From: Bradyrhizobium jicamae
GTDB lineage: Bacteria > Pseudomonadota > Alphaproteobacteria > Rhizobiales > Xanthobacteraceae
Length of the DNA: 46,964 nucleotides
NCBI RefSeq assembly: GCF_001440395.1
Contig: NZ_LLXZ01000104.1
Span: forward strand, 1-46,964
Direction of reading: 5' to 3'
Under the pieces are notes generated by a model. It was not told where the DNA came from. It saw only the letters and a program-made list of their open reading frames with translations, and made no database searches. Position 1 is the stretch's first letter; the number at the start of each line of letters is the position of its first letter. Made by a program: the position numbers and the translations under genes. Shown here one piece after another: positions 38,281 through 45,799 of this stretch.

Positions 38281-39081
38281 ATGAATATCGCCGAAAAGCC
38301 AATTGCCGCCATTATCGGACGCCTCACCTCGACCGGCGACGGCATCCACATGATCGCCAACAGCTACAAGAAGGGCTTTCGGATCCACACCCACATGCAC
38401 CGCGAGGCGCAGCTGGTCTATGCGGCCAAGGGGACGATGCAGGTGACGACGCCGAAAGGCCGCTGGCTGGTGCCACCGGACCGCGCGGTGTGGGTCCCGG
38501 CGCTATCGGAACATGCCATCGACGTGCTGGCCGATATCGAGATGCGGACGCTGTATTTCGAACTCGACTGGCTGCGGCGCGAGGCACGCAGCCACAGTCT
38601 TGACGCGGAATTCGTGGTGCGGGTGTCGCCGCTGCTGCACCAGACCATCCTCGCTCTGTTCGACGATCGCGGCGACCGCGAGCGAACGGAGCTTTTGCTG
38701 CGGTTGGCCATGATGGAGCTTGATCAGGCCGAGGATTCCGCGACCTTCATTCCGCTGCCGCACGAGCCGCGCTGTCGGCGCGCCGCCGACATCGTGCTCG
38801 CGGACGTAACCAGCGACCACGAAATCGAAACGCTGGCGCGCGAGGTCGGCACCTCGGCGCGGACGCTGTCGCGGCTGTTCTCGGCGGAAACGCAATTGAG
38901 CTTCAAGAGCTGGTGCCAGCGCGCCCGGATTGCGGCCGCCATCGAGAAACTGTCGACCGAGGCCGGTGTCTCGGTCAAGCAACTTGCCTCGGATCTGGGC
39001 TATGCCAGCGTGCCTGCGTTTTCCCATGCCTTCCGGCAGGTTACCGGAAAAACGCCGACGGAATTCGCCGGCAAGGAGTGA
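38281..39081 (+). CDS. AraC-family regulator with cupin sensor
   Basis: 266 residues from ATG 38281; ATG 38272 is also in frame but lies directly against the only purine-rich stretch (GACGGG). A cupin-type ligand domain is at about 25-110 (HTHMHREAQLVYAAKGTMQVTTPKGRWLVPPDRAVWVPA). The AraC double helix-turn-helix is at the C-terminus, about 165-264 (IETLAREVGTSARTLSRLFSAETQLSFKSWCQ and VKQLASDLGYASVPAFSHAFRQVTGKTPTEF). It probably senses a small molecule and controls the divergent MFS gene. Effector unknown. Confidence 0.88.
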   Translation: MNIAEKPIAAIIGRLTSTGDGIHMIANSYKKGFRIHTHMHREAQLVYAAKGTMQVTTPKGRWLVPPDRAVWVPALSEHAIDVLADIEMRTLYFELDWLRREARSHSLDAEFVVRVSPLLHQTILALFDDRGDRERTELLLRLAMMELDQAEDSATFIPLPHEPRCRRAADIVLADVTSDHEIETLAREVGTSARTLSRLFSAETQLSFKSWCQRARIAAAIEKLSTEAGVSVKQLASDLGYASVPAFSHAFRQVTGKTPTEFAGKE

Positions 39082-39200
39082 GTAATCCCTTTGCGGAGAC
39101 ATGACATATTTCCGTACGGTCCATACGCTTGATTGTGATCGGCACCGCCCTAAATTCCGTATAAGATTCCGGCACCCCTCTCTGGATTCGACTTAACCGC

Positions 39201-40553
39201 ATGGCCAACGCCTTTTTCTCCGACCTACTCGCAACGATCTCAGAACGCGGCCGTACGCTGCTGCGCAGGGGCGATCCGTCGGTCGCCCGCCAGGACTCCT
39301 CCGAACTGCTTGAACTCTGCGAGGCGCTGCTGTCGGGCCGCGGCGAAGCGTCAGCGACCGCACTGGCGCGCGACGTGCTCGATCGCTACCACGACCTCGA
39401 CCCCGCCCATCGCCTCACCTTCTTCGAGGCGCTGGCCCGCGACTTCGGGCCGGACCGTGAGAAGTTGTCGCAGGCGATCGAGAGCTGGCGCAGTCAGCCG
39501 AACGACTCTGATGCCAGCAACCTTCACTTTGCTTCCGAGCCGCGGCGTCAGGAGCTGATCCGCCGGCTCAACCGCGCGCCCGGCGGCACCAGTGACCTCG
39601 TGGCGATGCGCGCCGACCTGCTTGCCCTGATGAAGGGCAACAAGGATCTGGCCGCGCTCGACCGCGACGTCGTGCATCTGCTGTCTTCTTGGTTCAACAG
39701 GGGATTTCTTGTGCTGCGAAGGATAGACTGGTCGACGCCGGCCAATATTCTGGAACAGATCATTCGCTACGAGGCCGTGCACGAAATCCGCGACTGGAAC
39801 GATTTACGCCGCCGCATCGACCCGGTCGACCGCCGCTGCTACGCCTTCTTCCATCCCCAGCTCAACGACGAACCGCTGATCTTCGTCGAGGTCGCGCTGA
39901 CCGAGACCATTCCAACCGCGATCGCGCCGCTGCTCGCCGCCGAGCGCCAGCCGGTGCCGATCGAGCGCGCACGCACCGCCGTGTTCTATTCGATCTCGAA
40001 CACCCAGAAGGGGCTTGGCGGCATTTCCTTCGGCAGTTTCCTGATCAAGCAGGTGGCCGAGGAATTGCGGCGCGAATTGCCGAAGCTCGATACGTTCATC
40101 ACGCTGTCACCGGTGCCGGGCTTCATGCAGTGGGTGAAGAAGGGCGACGACGTTCCCCTCACCGACGAGGAGCGCACGCTGCTGGAGGCCCTCGACAGGC
40201 CGGACTGGTTCGAGGATGCAGAACTGACCGCGCAATTGCGCGCCGTGATCGAGCCCTTGGCGGCGCATTATTTCCTGAAAGCGCGCACCTCAAAAGGCCG
40301 GCTGATCGATTCGGTGGCGCGCTTCCACATTGGCAACGGCGCGCGGCTGGAGAAGATCGACTGGCTCGGCGATCTCTCGCCCAAGGGCCTGCGCGAATCC
40401 GCAAGCGTCATGGTCAACTACCTCTACCGGCTCGAGGATATCGAGAAGAACCACGAGGCGTACGCCAACCAGGGCGAAATTGCTGCCTCCAGCGCGGTGA
40501 AGAAGCTGCTCAAGACCGAGGGGCGGCGGTTGCTGGATATGCGGCTGTCGTAG
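39201..40553 (+). CDS. Malonyl-CoA decarboxylase
   Basis: 450 residues, the usual length of the bacterial MCD/MatA family. The helical N-terminal domain covers about 1-150. The catalytic GNAT-like domain shows SSWFNRGFLVLRRIDWSTPANILEQIIRYEAVH (162-194), FHPQLNDEPLIFVEVALT, YSISNTQKGLGGISFGSFLIKQV, and the catalytic residues S303 (TLSPVPGF) and H376 (ARFHIGNGA). It converts malonyl-CoA to acetyl-CoA and CO2 in the cytoplasm. No matB malonyl-CoA synthetase or matC transporter is adjacent, so the gene is outside a classic malonate operon. There is no clear Shine-Dalgarno sequence before the ATG. Confidence 0.93.
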   Translation: MANAFFSDLLATISERGRTLLRRGDPSVARQDSSELLELCEALLSGRGEASATALARDVLDRYHDLDPAHRLTFFEALARDFGPDREKLSQAIESWRSQPNDSDASNLHFASEPRRQELIRRLNRAPGGTSDLVAMRADLLALMKGNKDLAALDRDVVHLLSSWFNRGFLVLRRIDWSTPANILEQIIRYEAVHEIRDWNDLRRRIDPVDRRCYAFFHPQLNDEPLIFVEVALTETIPTAIAPLLAAERQPVPIERARTAVFYSISNTQKGLGGISFGSFLIKQVAEELRRELPKLDTFITLSPVPGFMQWVKKGDDVPLTDEERTLLEALDRPDWFEDAELTAQLRAVIEPLAAHYFLKARTSKGRLIDSVARFHIGNGARLEKIDWLGDLSPKGLRESASVMVNYLYRLEDIEKNHEAYANQGEIAASSAVKKLLKTEGRRLLDMRLS

Positions 40554-40722
40554 CCGGCGCGCTTCCTGCGCCGGCCTCAACTGGAATTCATCACGCATGG
40601 TTTCCAACGGCCTTACGCCTGGCCCGCGACGCGCGCGGCTGCGGCGCTATCGAATGGCTGTGGCGCACACTGATGTATGGTGTGCGACAGCCGACGCTGC
40701 ATTCATCAATTGAGGCCGCGCG

Positions 40723-41154
40723 ATGACGATAGACTGGACCGACGACCGGACGAGCGTGGACTGGCATGAGCTGGAGGCGCTCTATCGCGCCGCGCCGCTT
40801 GGCAACAAGAATGCGGACGATCTGAAGGTAGTGTTCGGCAACAGCATGTTCTGCTGCTTTGCCCGCGACAACGGCCGCCTGGTCGGCGCCGGCCGCGTCC
40901 TGGCTGACGGACGCGACTGCGCCTATCTCTGCGACGTAGCGGTCCTGCCGAGTTATCAGGGGACGGGTCTGGGAAAACAGATCGTCGATCGGCTGCTCGC
41001 CAGGTCGCAAGGACACACCAAGATCATTCTTTATGCGGTCGCCGGCCGCGAGCCGTTCTATGCGAAGTTCGGCTTCCTGCGGATGAAGACCGCGATGGCG
41101 ATCTTCCGAAACCGGCAATCGGCGATCGAAAAGGGGCTGTTGTCCGAGAATTGA
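40723..41154 (+). CDS. GNAT-family N-acetyltransferase
   Basis: 143 residues from ATG 40723, with GAGG 7-8 bases upstream. The acetyl-CoA loop QGTGLGKQIVDRLL (R/Q-x-x-G-x-G/A) is visible at about 80-95 after the strand AYLCDVAVLPSYQG, and the C-terminal part FYAKFGFLRMKTAM is typical of small GNATs of the YhbS/PhnO kind. The acceptor is unknown. It is convergent with serA, 24 bp away. Confidence 0.88.
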   Translation: MTIDWTDDRTSVDWHELEALYRAAPLGNKNADDLKVVFGNSMFCCFARDNGRLVGAGRVLADGRDCAYLCDVAVLPSYQGTGLGKQIVDRLLARSQGHTKIILYAVAGREPFYAKFGFLRMKTAMAIFRNRQSAIEKGLLSEN

Positions 41155-41178
41155 TCGGAGCGATCGCGCGTTTTCGTT

Positions 41179-42456
41179 TCAGGTCTTGTACTCATAGAGC
41201 AACCGGGCCCGAATGGTGCCTTCCAGCGCCCGAATGTCCGCGAGCACGCGCTGGCCGTCGGCGGCCGACGCGTCGACGTCAAGCACCACGTAGCCGACGT
41301 CGTGGGCGGTCTCGTAATATTGCGCGGCGATGTTAACGGCATGACGCGCCAGCACTTCGTTCAAGCGCCCGAGCATACCCGGCAGGTTACGCTGCACCTG
41401 AATGAAACGCGTGCCTAAGGGCCGCGGCGGCAATTGAACCTGCGGGAAGTTGACGGCGCCCATGGTTGAGCCGGAATCGCTGTAATCGACCAGCTTGCGT
41501 GCGACTTCGGCGCCGATGCGCTCCTGCGCCTCTTCGGTCGAGCCGCCGATATGCGGCGTCAGGATGACGTTCTCCAGTCCCTGCAGCGGCGAGACGAAGC
41601 GCTCGGCGTTCGAGCGCGGCTCGACCGGAAAGACGTCGACCGCGGCGCCGCGAAGCCTGCTCTCGCGCAGCGCCTCGGCAAGCGCCTCGAGGTCCACGAC
41701 CGTGCCGCGGCTGTTGTTGATGAAATACGCTCCTTGTTTGATCGCGCGAATCTCGTTGCGCCCGATCATACCGTGCGTGGCGGGAGTTTCCGGCACATGC
41801 AGGCTCACGACGTCGCTTTGCGCCAGCAGTTCATGCAGGCTCGCGGTCGGCTCGGTGTTGCCGTGACGAAGCCTGTCGGTGTGATCATAGAAGATCACGC
41901 GCATGCCCAGCGCTTCGGCGAGGTTGGAGAGCTGCGAGCCGATATTGCCGTAGCCGACGATGCCGAGCGTCTTGCCCCTCACCTCGTAACTGTCGTTGGC
42001 CGACTTGTCCCAACGCCCCTCATGGGCCGCATTGGAGCGCGCGACGATCCGGCGCAGCAGGAAGACGATCTCGCCAATCACGAGCTCGGCCACGCTGCGC
42101 GTGTTGGAGAACGGCGCGTTGAACACCGGAATGCCGGCCCGGCGCGTGGCGTCGAGGTCCACCTGGTTGGTGCCGACACTGAAACATCCGACCGCGATCA
42201 GCCGGTCCGCGGCGTCGAGAACATCCGTGGTGATTTGCGTGCGCGAGCGGATGCCGAGCAGATGCACGCCCTTGATCGCCTCCTTCAGTGCATCGCCCTC
42301 AAGCGCCTTGGGCAGGCGCACCATGTTGGAATAGCCGGCAGCCTCGATCATCTGCGCGGCACTGTCGTTGACACCTTCAAGGAGCAAGACCCGAATCTTG
42401 TCCTTCGCAAGCGAGAGTTGGGGAAGCGTGGTGGCCAAGATCGCGGCGTCCTTCAA
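41179..42456 (-). CDS. serA: D-3-phosphoglycerate dehydrogenase
   Basis: 425 residues, E. coli SerA type (NAD domain plus one C-terminal ACT domain). NAD motif GYGNIGSQL, substrate/catalytic positions in NNSRGTVVD, PVEP and TPHIGGSTEEAQ, and the ACT domain (about 348-425) with RNLPGMLGRLNEVLARHAVNIAAQYY. It oxidises 3-phosphoglycerate, first step of serine biosynthesis; the ACT domain suggests serine feedback. The frame is closed by a TGA about 36 bp upstream and has no ATG before the conserved part. The best starts are TTG 42456 (no SD) or TTG 42438 (AAGGA 10 bases upstream). Confidence 0.92.
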   Translation of the reverse strand: MKDAAILATTLPQLSLAKDKIRVLLLEGVNDSAAQMIEAAGYSNMVRLPKALEGDALKEAIKGVHLLGIRSRTQITTDVLDAADRLIAVGCFSVGTNQVDLDATRRAGIPVFNAPFSNTRSVAELVIGEIVFLLRRIVARSNAAHEGRWDKSANDSYEVRGKTLGIVGYGNIGSQLSNLAEALGMRVIFYDHTDRLRHGNTEPTASLHELLAQSDVVSLHVPETPATHGMIGRNEIRAIKQGAYFINNSRGTVVDLEALAEALRESRLRGAAVDVFPVEPRSNAERFVSPLQGLENVILTPHIGGSTEEAQERIGAEVARKLVDYSDSGSTMGAVNFPQVQLPPRPLGTRFIQVQRNLPGMLGRLNEVLARHAVNIAAQYYETAHDVGYVVLDVDASAADGQRVLADIRALEGTIRARLLYEYKT

Positions 42457-42608
42457 TGGATGAATCGTAAACTGGCGGCCCGGAAATCAGCGATCTGAGG
42501 CAGAGAGAACGCCCGGTCTGGGCCTCTGGTTTTGCCCCTTCCTATGCGATCCCGCCCTACGCCGCCAGCGCCTTCATTTCCTTTTGAGATCGGATTATGT
42601 GCCTCCAC

Positions 42609-42692
42609 CGTCATTGCGAGGAGCGAAGCGACAAAGCAATCCATGCTTCAGCAAGCGGAGATATGGATTGCTTCGCTTCGCTCGCAATGACG
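42609..42692. repeat. REP-like palindromic element, 'cgtcattgcgagg' class
   Basis: Left arm cgtcattgcgaggagcgaag from 42609; right arm cttcgctcgcaatgacg ending at 42692; inner caatccat / atggattg. Same family as 16911-16994 and 24116-24201. Confidence 0.85.
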
Positions 42693-42712
42693 AACGAGAG
42701 ACCTTCTCCTCC

Positions 42713-42982
42713 TCAAGCCTTCGGCTTGTCGCGAAAATACGGCTCGACCGGGCCGTGCACCTTGATGGTCAGCGGATTACCGTAGCGGTCCTTGGCATTG
42801 CCGGCGGTGACGCGCACCCAGCCCTCGCTGATGCAGTATTCCTCGACATTGGTCTTCTCGACGCCCTTGAAGCGGATGCCGACATCGCGCGCGAGAATCT
42901 CGGCGTTGTAGTACGGGCTGTTCGGATCGACCGAGAGACGGTCGGGGAATTGGTCGTTCATCGCTTTGTTGGTCTCGCTCAC
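42713..42982 (-). CDS. DUF3297-family small protein
   Basis: 89 residues. The start is taken as GTG 42982, which overlaps the TGA of the glutathione peroxidase gene (GTGA), with GAGG about 7 bases upstream; ATG 42961 is the alternative. The family core is clear: FPDRLSVDPNSPYYNAEILARDVGIRFKGVEKTNVEEYCISEGWVRVTAGNAKDRYGNPLTIKVHGPVEPYF. DUF3297 proteins are small, single-domain and of unknown function. Translational coupling to a peroxidase suggests a role in the same stress response, but this is inference. Confidence 0.88.
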   Translation of the reverse strand: MSETNKAMNDQFPDRLSVDPNSPYYNAEILARDVGIRFKGVEKTNVEEYCISEGWVRVTAGNAKDRYGNPLTIKVHGPVEPYFRDKPKA

Positions 42983-43455
42983 AGCAGTGCCTCGATTTCT
43001 TTTCTCAATCCTTCGGGGGTAGCGGTCGGCGCGTAACGCCCGATCGCCTTGCCCGACCGGTCGACCAGGAATTTGGTGAAATTCCATTTGATCGACGGAC
43101 CCAACAATCCCGATTTCGCGCTCTTCAGATGGTTGAACAACGGATGCGCCTGGCTGCCGTTGACGTCGATCTTGGCGAACATCGGAAACGTCACGTCGTA
43201 CTTGCTCGTGCAGAACGTCTCGATCTGTTTGGCGTCGCCCGGTTCCTGGCCGCCGAACTGGTTACAGGGAAAACCGAGCACCGCAAAGCCGCGTGGCGCG
43301 AAGTCACGATGCAGCTGCTCCAGGCCCTTGTATTGCGGCGTGAACCCGCAGGCACTCGCGGTATTGACGATCAGGAGCACCTGACCTTCAAACCGTTTCA
43401 GCGGAACCTCGTCGCCAACAAGCGACTGCGCCGTAAAATCATAGACGCCTGGCAT
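42979..43455 (-). CDS. Glutathione peroxidase (thiol peroxidase, Cys type)
   Basis: 158 residues from ATG 43455, with GAGAGG just upstream. The peroxidatic Cys is C36 in NTASACGFTPQY, the Gln is in FPCNQFGGQEPG (Q66/Q70), and the Trp-Asn pair is W124-N125 in KWNFTKFLV, completing the catalytic tetrad of the GPx family. C64 or C82 could be the resolving Cys. Bacterial enzymes of this form usually take electrons from thioredoxin rather than glutathione. It reduces H2O2 and lipid hydroperoxides in the cytoplasm. The start lies 11 bp after the amidase stop, and the DUF3297 gene overlaps its end. Confidence 0.93.
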   Translation of the reverse strand: MPGVYDFTAQSLVGDEVPLKRFEGQVLLIVNTASACGFTPQYKGLEQLHRDFAPRGFAVLGFPCNQFGGQEPGDAKQIETFCTSKYDVTFPMFAKIDVNGSQAHPLFNHLKSAKSGLLGPSIKWNFTKFLVDRSGKAIGRYAPTATPEGLRKEIEALL

Positions 43456-43466
43456 GGTCCTCTCTA

Positions 43467-44858
43467 TCAGCCGGCAGGATCGATCGCGGCCGCGGGCGTT
43501 CCGCCGGCTTCCACCGCCTCGCCCGCGGCGAGACAGAGATCCTCGCGGTAACGCCCGGAAACCAGTTGCACACCGACGGGAATACGTCCCACCAATCCCG
43601 TCGAAACCGTTAGCCCGGGAAGCCCCATGAAGGGAATGGCGATCTGCGGCAATTGCGCATGCCAGACGCGCGCGAACGACGCCTCGTCCTTGCGATCGAG
43701 CTGATCGGGGAACGGCAATTCGCCCGATACCGGCATCAGCAGCACGGCATAGTTTTCGAAGAACGCCAGCCATTCGCGCGTCAGCGTCGCGCGCCGTGTC
43801 AACGCCTTCGACAGATCGAACGGATGCACTTTTGCGCGGTTGCCGCGCAGGCAGGTCAGCGCGCCGGGATCGCCTTCGCGCTCGGCCGCTTCGAGCTGCG
43901 CCTCGTAGCCGTCGCCGAGCCAGAGCTTTGTCTGCAGGTCGGCCGGCTCGCGCAGCGGCGGCGTATTCGCGATCTCCTCGACGATCCAGCCGGCGCGCTC
44001 CAGCCGCTTGCCGGCGTCGGCGACCGCAGCCCTCACCTCGGGCACGGGATCGAGGCCATCGGGATTGAGACACATCGCGACGCGCTTGGGCATCGCCGGC
44101 CCTTCCAGCGGCGCCGGCACCCACCATGGATCGCGATAATCCTTCGCCGACATCGCCGCCAGCGCAATCCTGATATCGCCGATGGTGCGGGCCAGCGGGC
44201 CTGAGACGGCGCTGATCTGCGGCCCGATCGGCCGGTCCGGGAGCGCCGCGTTGAATGCCGCGATGCGCCCCAAGGTCGGCCGCAGGCCGTGCACGCCGCA
44301 GGCGTAAGCCGGGTAGCGGATCGAGCCCGCGATATCAGTGCCGTGCGCGATATGCCCGATGCCGGCCGCGACCGCGGCCCCCGCGCCGCCGGACGAGCCG
44401 CCCGGCGTGATCGAGGGATCGCGCGGGTTCTTGGTGTCGCCATGGATGAGGTTGGTAGTGAACCAGCGATAGGAGAAGGCCGGGCAATTGGTGCGCCCCA
44501 GAATGACGGCGCCTGCCTTGTGCAGATTGTCGATCACCGGACTGTTGCTCTTCGCGATGGTATCGCGCTGCAGTTTCAGCCCGTTGGTGGTGGCAAAGCC
44601 TTCCTGGTCGATATTGACCTTTACCGTGACGGGCACGCCACCGAGGGGGCCTGTGTCTTCGCCGCGCGCGATGGCGGCATCGATGGCGGAAGCCTGAGCC
44701 AGAACGTCCTCGGGCCGGTGGTCGACCACGGCATTGATTTTGGGATTGACCGCATCGAGCCGCGCCAGCGCGGCGGTCGCCGCCTCCCTGGCCGAGACTT
44801 TCTTCGACCTGATCAGCGAGGCCATTTCCGCGGCCGACAGACGCCAGAGATCCTGCAT
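43467..44858 (-). CDS. Amidase (amidase-signature family)
   Basis: 463 residues. The Ser-cisSer-Lys triad is K80 (VTVKVN), S155 (GGSSGG) and S179 (DIAGSIR), with the 24-residue spacing between the two Ser typical of the family. The signature block PGGSSGGAGAAVAAGIGHIAHGTDIAGSIRYPA is complete. It hydrolyses amide bonds; relatives include indole-acetamide hydrolases and nylon-type amidases, and the substrate here cannot be assigned. It is the first gene of a compact minus-strand series with glutathione peroxidase and DUF3297. GlnE/GatB-type genes are absent, so it is not GatA. Confidence 0.9.
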   Translation of the reverse strand: MQDLWRLSAAEMASLIRSKKVSAREAATAALARLDAVNPKINAVVDHRPEDVLAQASAIDAAIARGEDTGPLGGVPVTVKVNIDQEGFATTNGLKLQRDTIAKSNSPVIDNLHKAGAVILGRTNCPAFSYRWFTTNLIHGDTKNPRDPSITPGGSSGGAGAAVAAGIGHIAHGTDIAGSIRYPAYACGVHGLRPTLGRIAAFNAALPDRPIGPQISAVSGPLARTIGDIRIALAAMSAKDYRDPWWVPAPLEGPAMPKRVAMCLNPDGLDPVPEVRAAVADAGKRLERAGWIVEEIANTPPLREPADLQTKLWLGDGYEAQLEAAEREGDPGALTCLRGNRAKVHPFDLSKALTRRATLTREWLAFFENYAVLLMPVSGELPFPDQLDRKDEASFARVWHAQLPQIAIPFMGLPGLTVSTGLVGRIPVGVQLVSGRYREDLCLAAGEAVEAGGTPAAAIDPAG

Positions 44859-44939
44859 GCAAAACTCCGTTTGATTGCCGCCCTTTTAGCGCCGGGCGCA
44901 GGGCAATGCCAGCGGGAGGAAGTGGCGGCGAGCGAGCGC

Positions 44940-45101
44940 GGCTCCCTCGCCCCGCTATTTCGGGGCCGCGACGAGCAAAGCTGGCGCTGGGAGGGCTGGG
45001 GTAAGGGGCTGCTTCCGCGAGCTCCGTGTGCGGTGAGACCCGTACCCCCTCACCCGGATTGCTCCGCAATCCGACCTCTCCCCGCAAGCGGGGCGAGGTT
45101 G
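44940..45101. repeat. Composite repeat region between amidase and cytochrome genes
   Basis: It contains a palindromic part at 45044-45101 (cccggattgctccgcaatcc, and ctctccccgcaagcggggcgag) and a second hairpin-like part at 44945-44970 (cgccccgctatttcggggcc). A short direct repeat, gagcaaagct, occurs at about 44972 and 45101. It lies in the 250-bp gap before the cytochrome c stop. Confidence 0.6.
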
Positions 45102-45108
45102 AGCAAAG

Positions 45109-45675
45109 CTAGCGCATGTGGGCGATGTAATAGGCGAGATCGGCGATCTGCGCGGTCGCAATCGGCGCCATCACGTCGGCCATGCTGGCGTCGTAGCCGC
45201 GGCGGCTGTTGTCCTTGTACTCGCCAAGCGTCTTGGCGAGATAATCCTCGCGCTGGTTGGCGATACGCGGGACGTTTTCCTTCCCCGAGAGATCAGGGTT
45301 GTGGCAGGTATCGCAACGGTGCTGCTGGACCAGCGCCTGGCCGCGCTGCATCCGCGCGGGATCGCCATTTTCCCCTGGCGCCTCGGGCTTCGGCATCTTG
45401 GCGACGTAGTCCGAGAACAGGCGGAGATCGTCGTCGGTCAGCCCCTTCGCCATCTCGTTCATCGGCTCGAAGACGCGCAGCTTCTCGCGGAACATGAAGA
45501 GCTGGATCAGCGTGTACGGCGCCTGCTGGCCTCCGAGCGAGGGCGTGTTTTCGGTTTCGGACTGGCCCTTCTCGCCGTGACAGGCGAGGCAGGGCGCGAT
45601 GCGCTGTTCGATGGTTTCGGCCGATGCAGATGTTGCAATCAACGCAAACGCAAGTGCGGCTATCGTCTTACGCAT
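45109..45675 (-). CDS. Dihaem cytochrome c, periplasmic
   Basis: 188 residues with a signal peptide (about 1-19, SASAE). Two haem c motifs are visible: C29-L-A-C32-H33 and C121-D-T-C124-H125. The spacing and length fit the c4-like dihaem cytochrome family. Met ligands are likely in [11 protein letters not shown] (about 70-78) and SMADVMAPI near the C-terminus. It carries electrons in the periplasm. A PQQ-type sugar dehydrogenase is encoded just upstream on the same strand (125-bp gap with a REP-like element), and this cytochrome is a natural electron acceptor for it, though unproven. Confidence 0.9.
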   Translation of the reverse strand: MRKTIAALAFALIATSASAETIEQRIAPCLACHGEKGQSETENTPSLGGQQAPYTLIQLFMFREKLRVFEPMNEMAKGLTDDDLRLFSDYVAKMPKPEAPGENGDPARMQRGQALVQQHRCDTCHNPDLSGKENVPRIANQREDYLAKTLGEYKDNSRRGYDASMADVMAPIATAQIADLAYYIAHMR

Positions 45676-45693
45676 CGGCTATTCCCGGCATTT

Positions 45694-45775
45694 CGTCGTT
45701 CCGGGGCGATGCGAAGCATCGAACCCGGAACCTCGAGATTCCGGGTCTGGTGCTTACGCACCATCCCGGAATGAC
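45694..45775. repeat. REP-like palindromic element, 'ttccggggcgatgcgaagc' class
   Basis: The left arm cgttccggggcgatgcgaag (45697 on) and right arm cgcaccatcccggaatgac (ending about 45774) pair imperfectly; the middle aacccggaa / ttccgggt extends the hairpin. Same class as 3250-3346. Confidence 0.75.
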
Positions 45776-45799
45776 TGCTACTCACAATGACGATTGAGA

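Noticed and set aside
42453..42644. 63-codon frame starting MDCFVASLLAMT
   Set aside because: The N-terminal residues are the translation of the 'cgtcattgcgagg' repeat, a common source of false genes.
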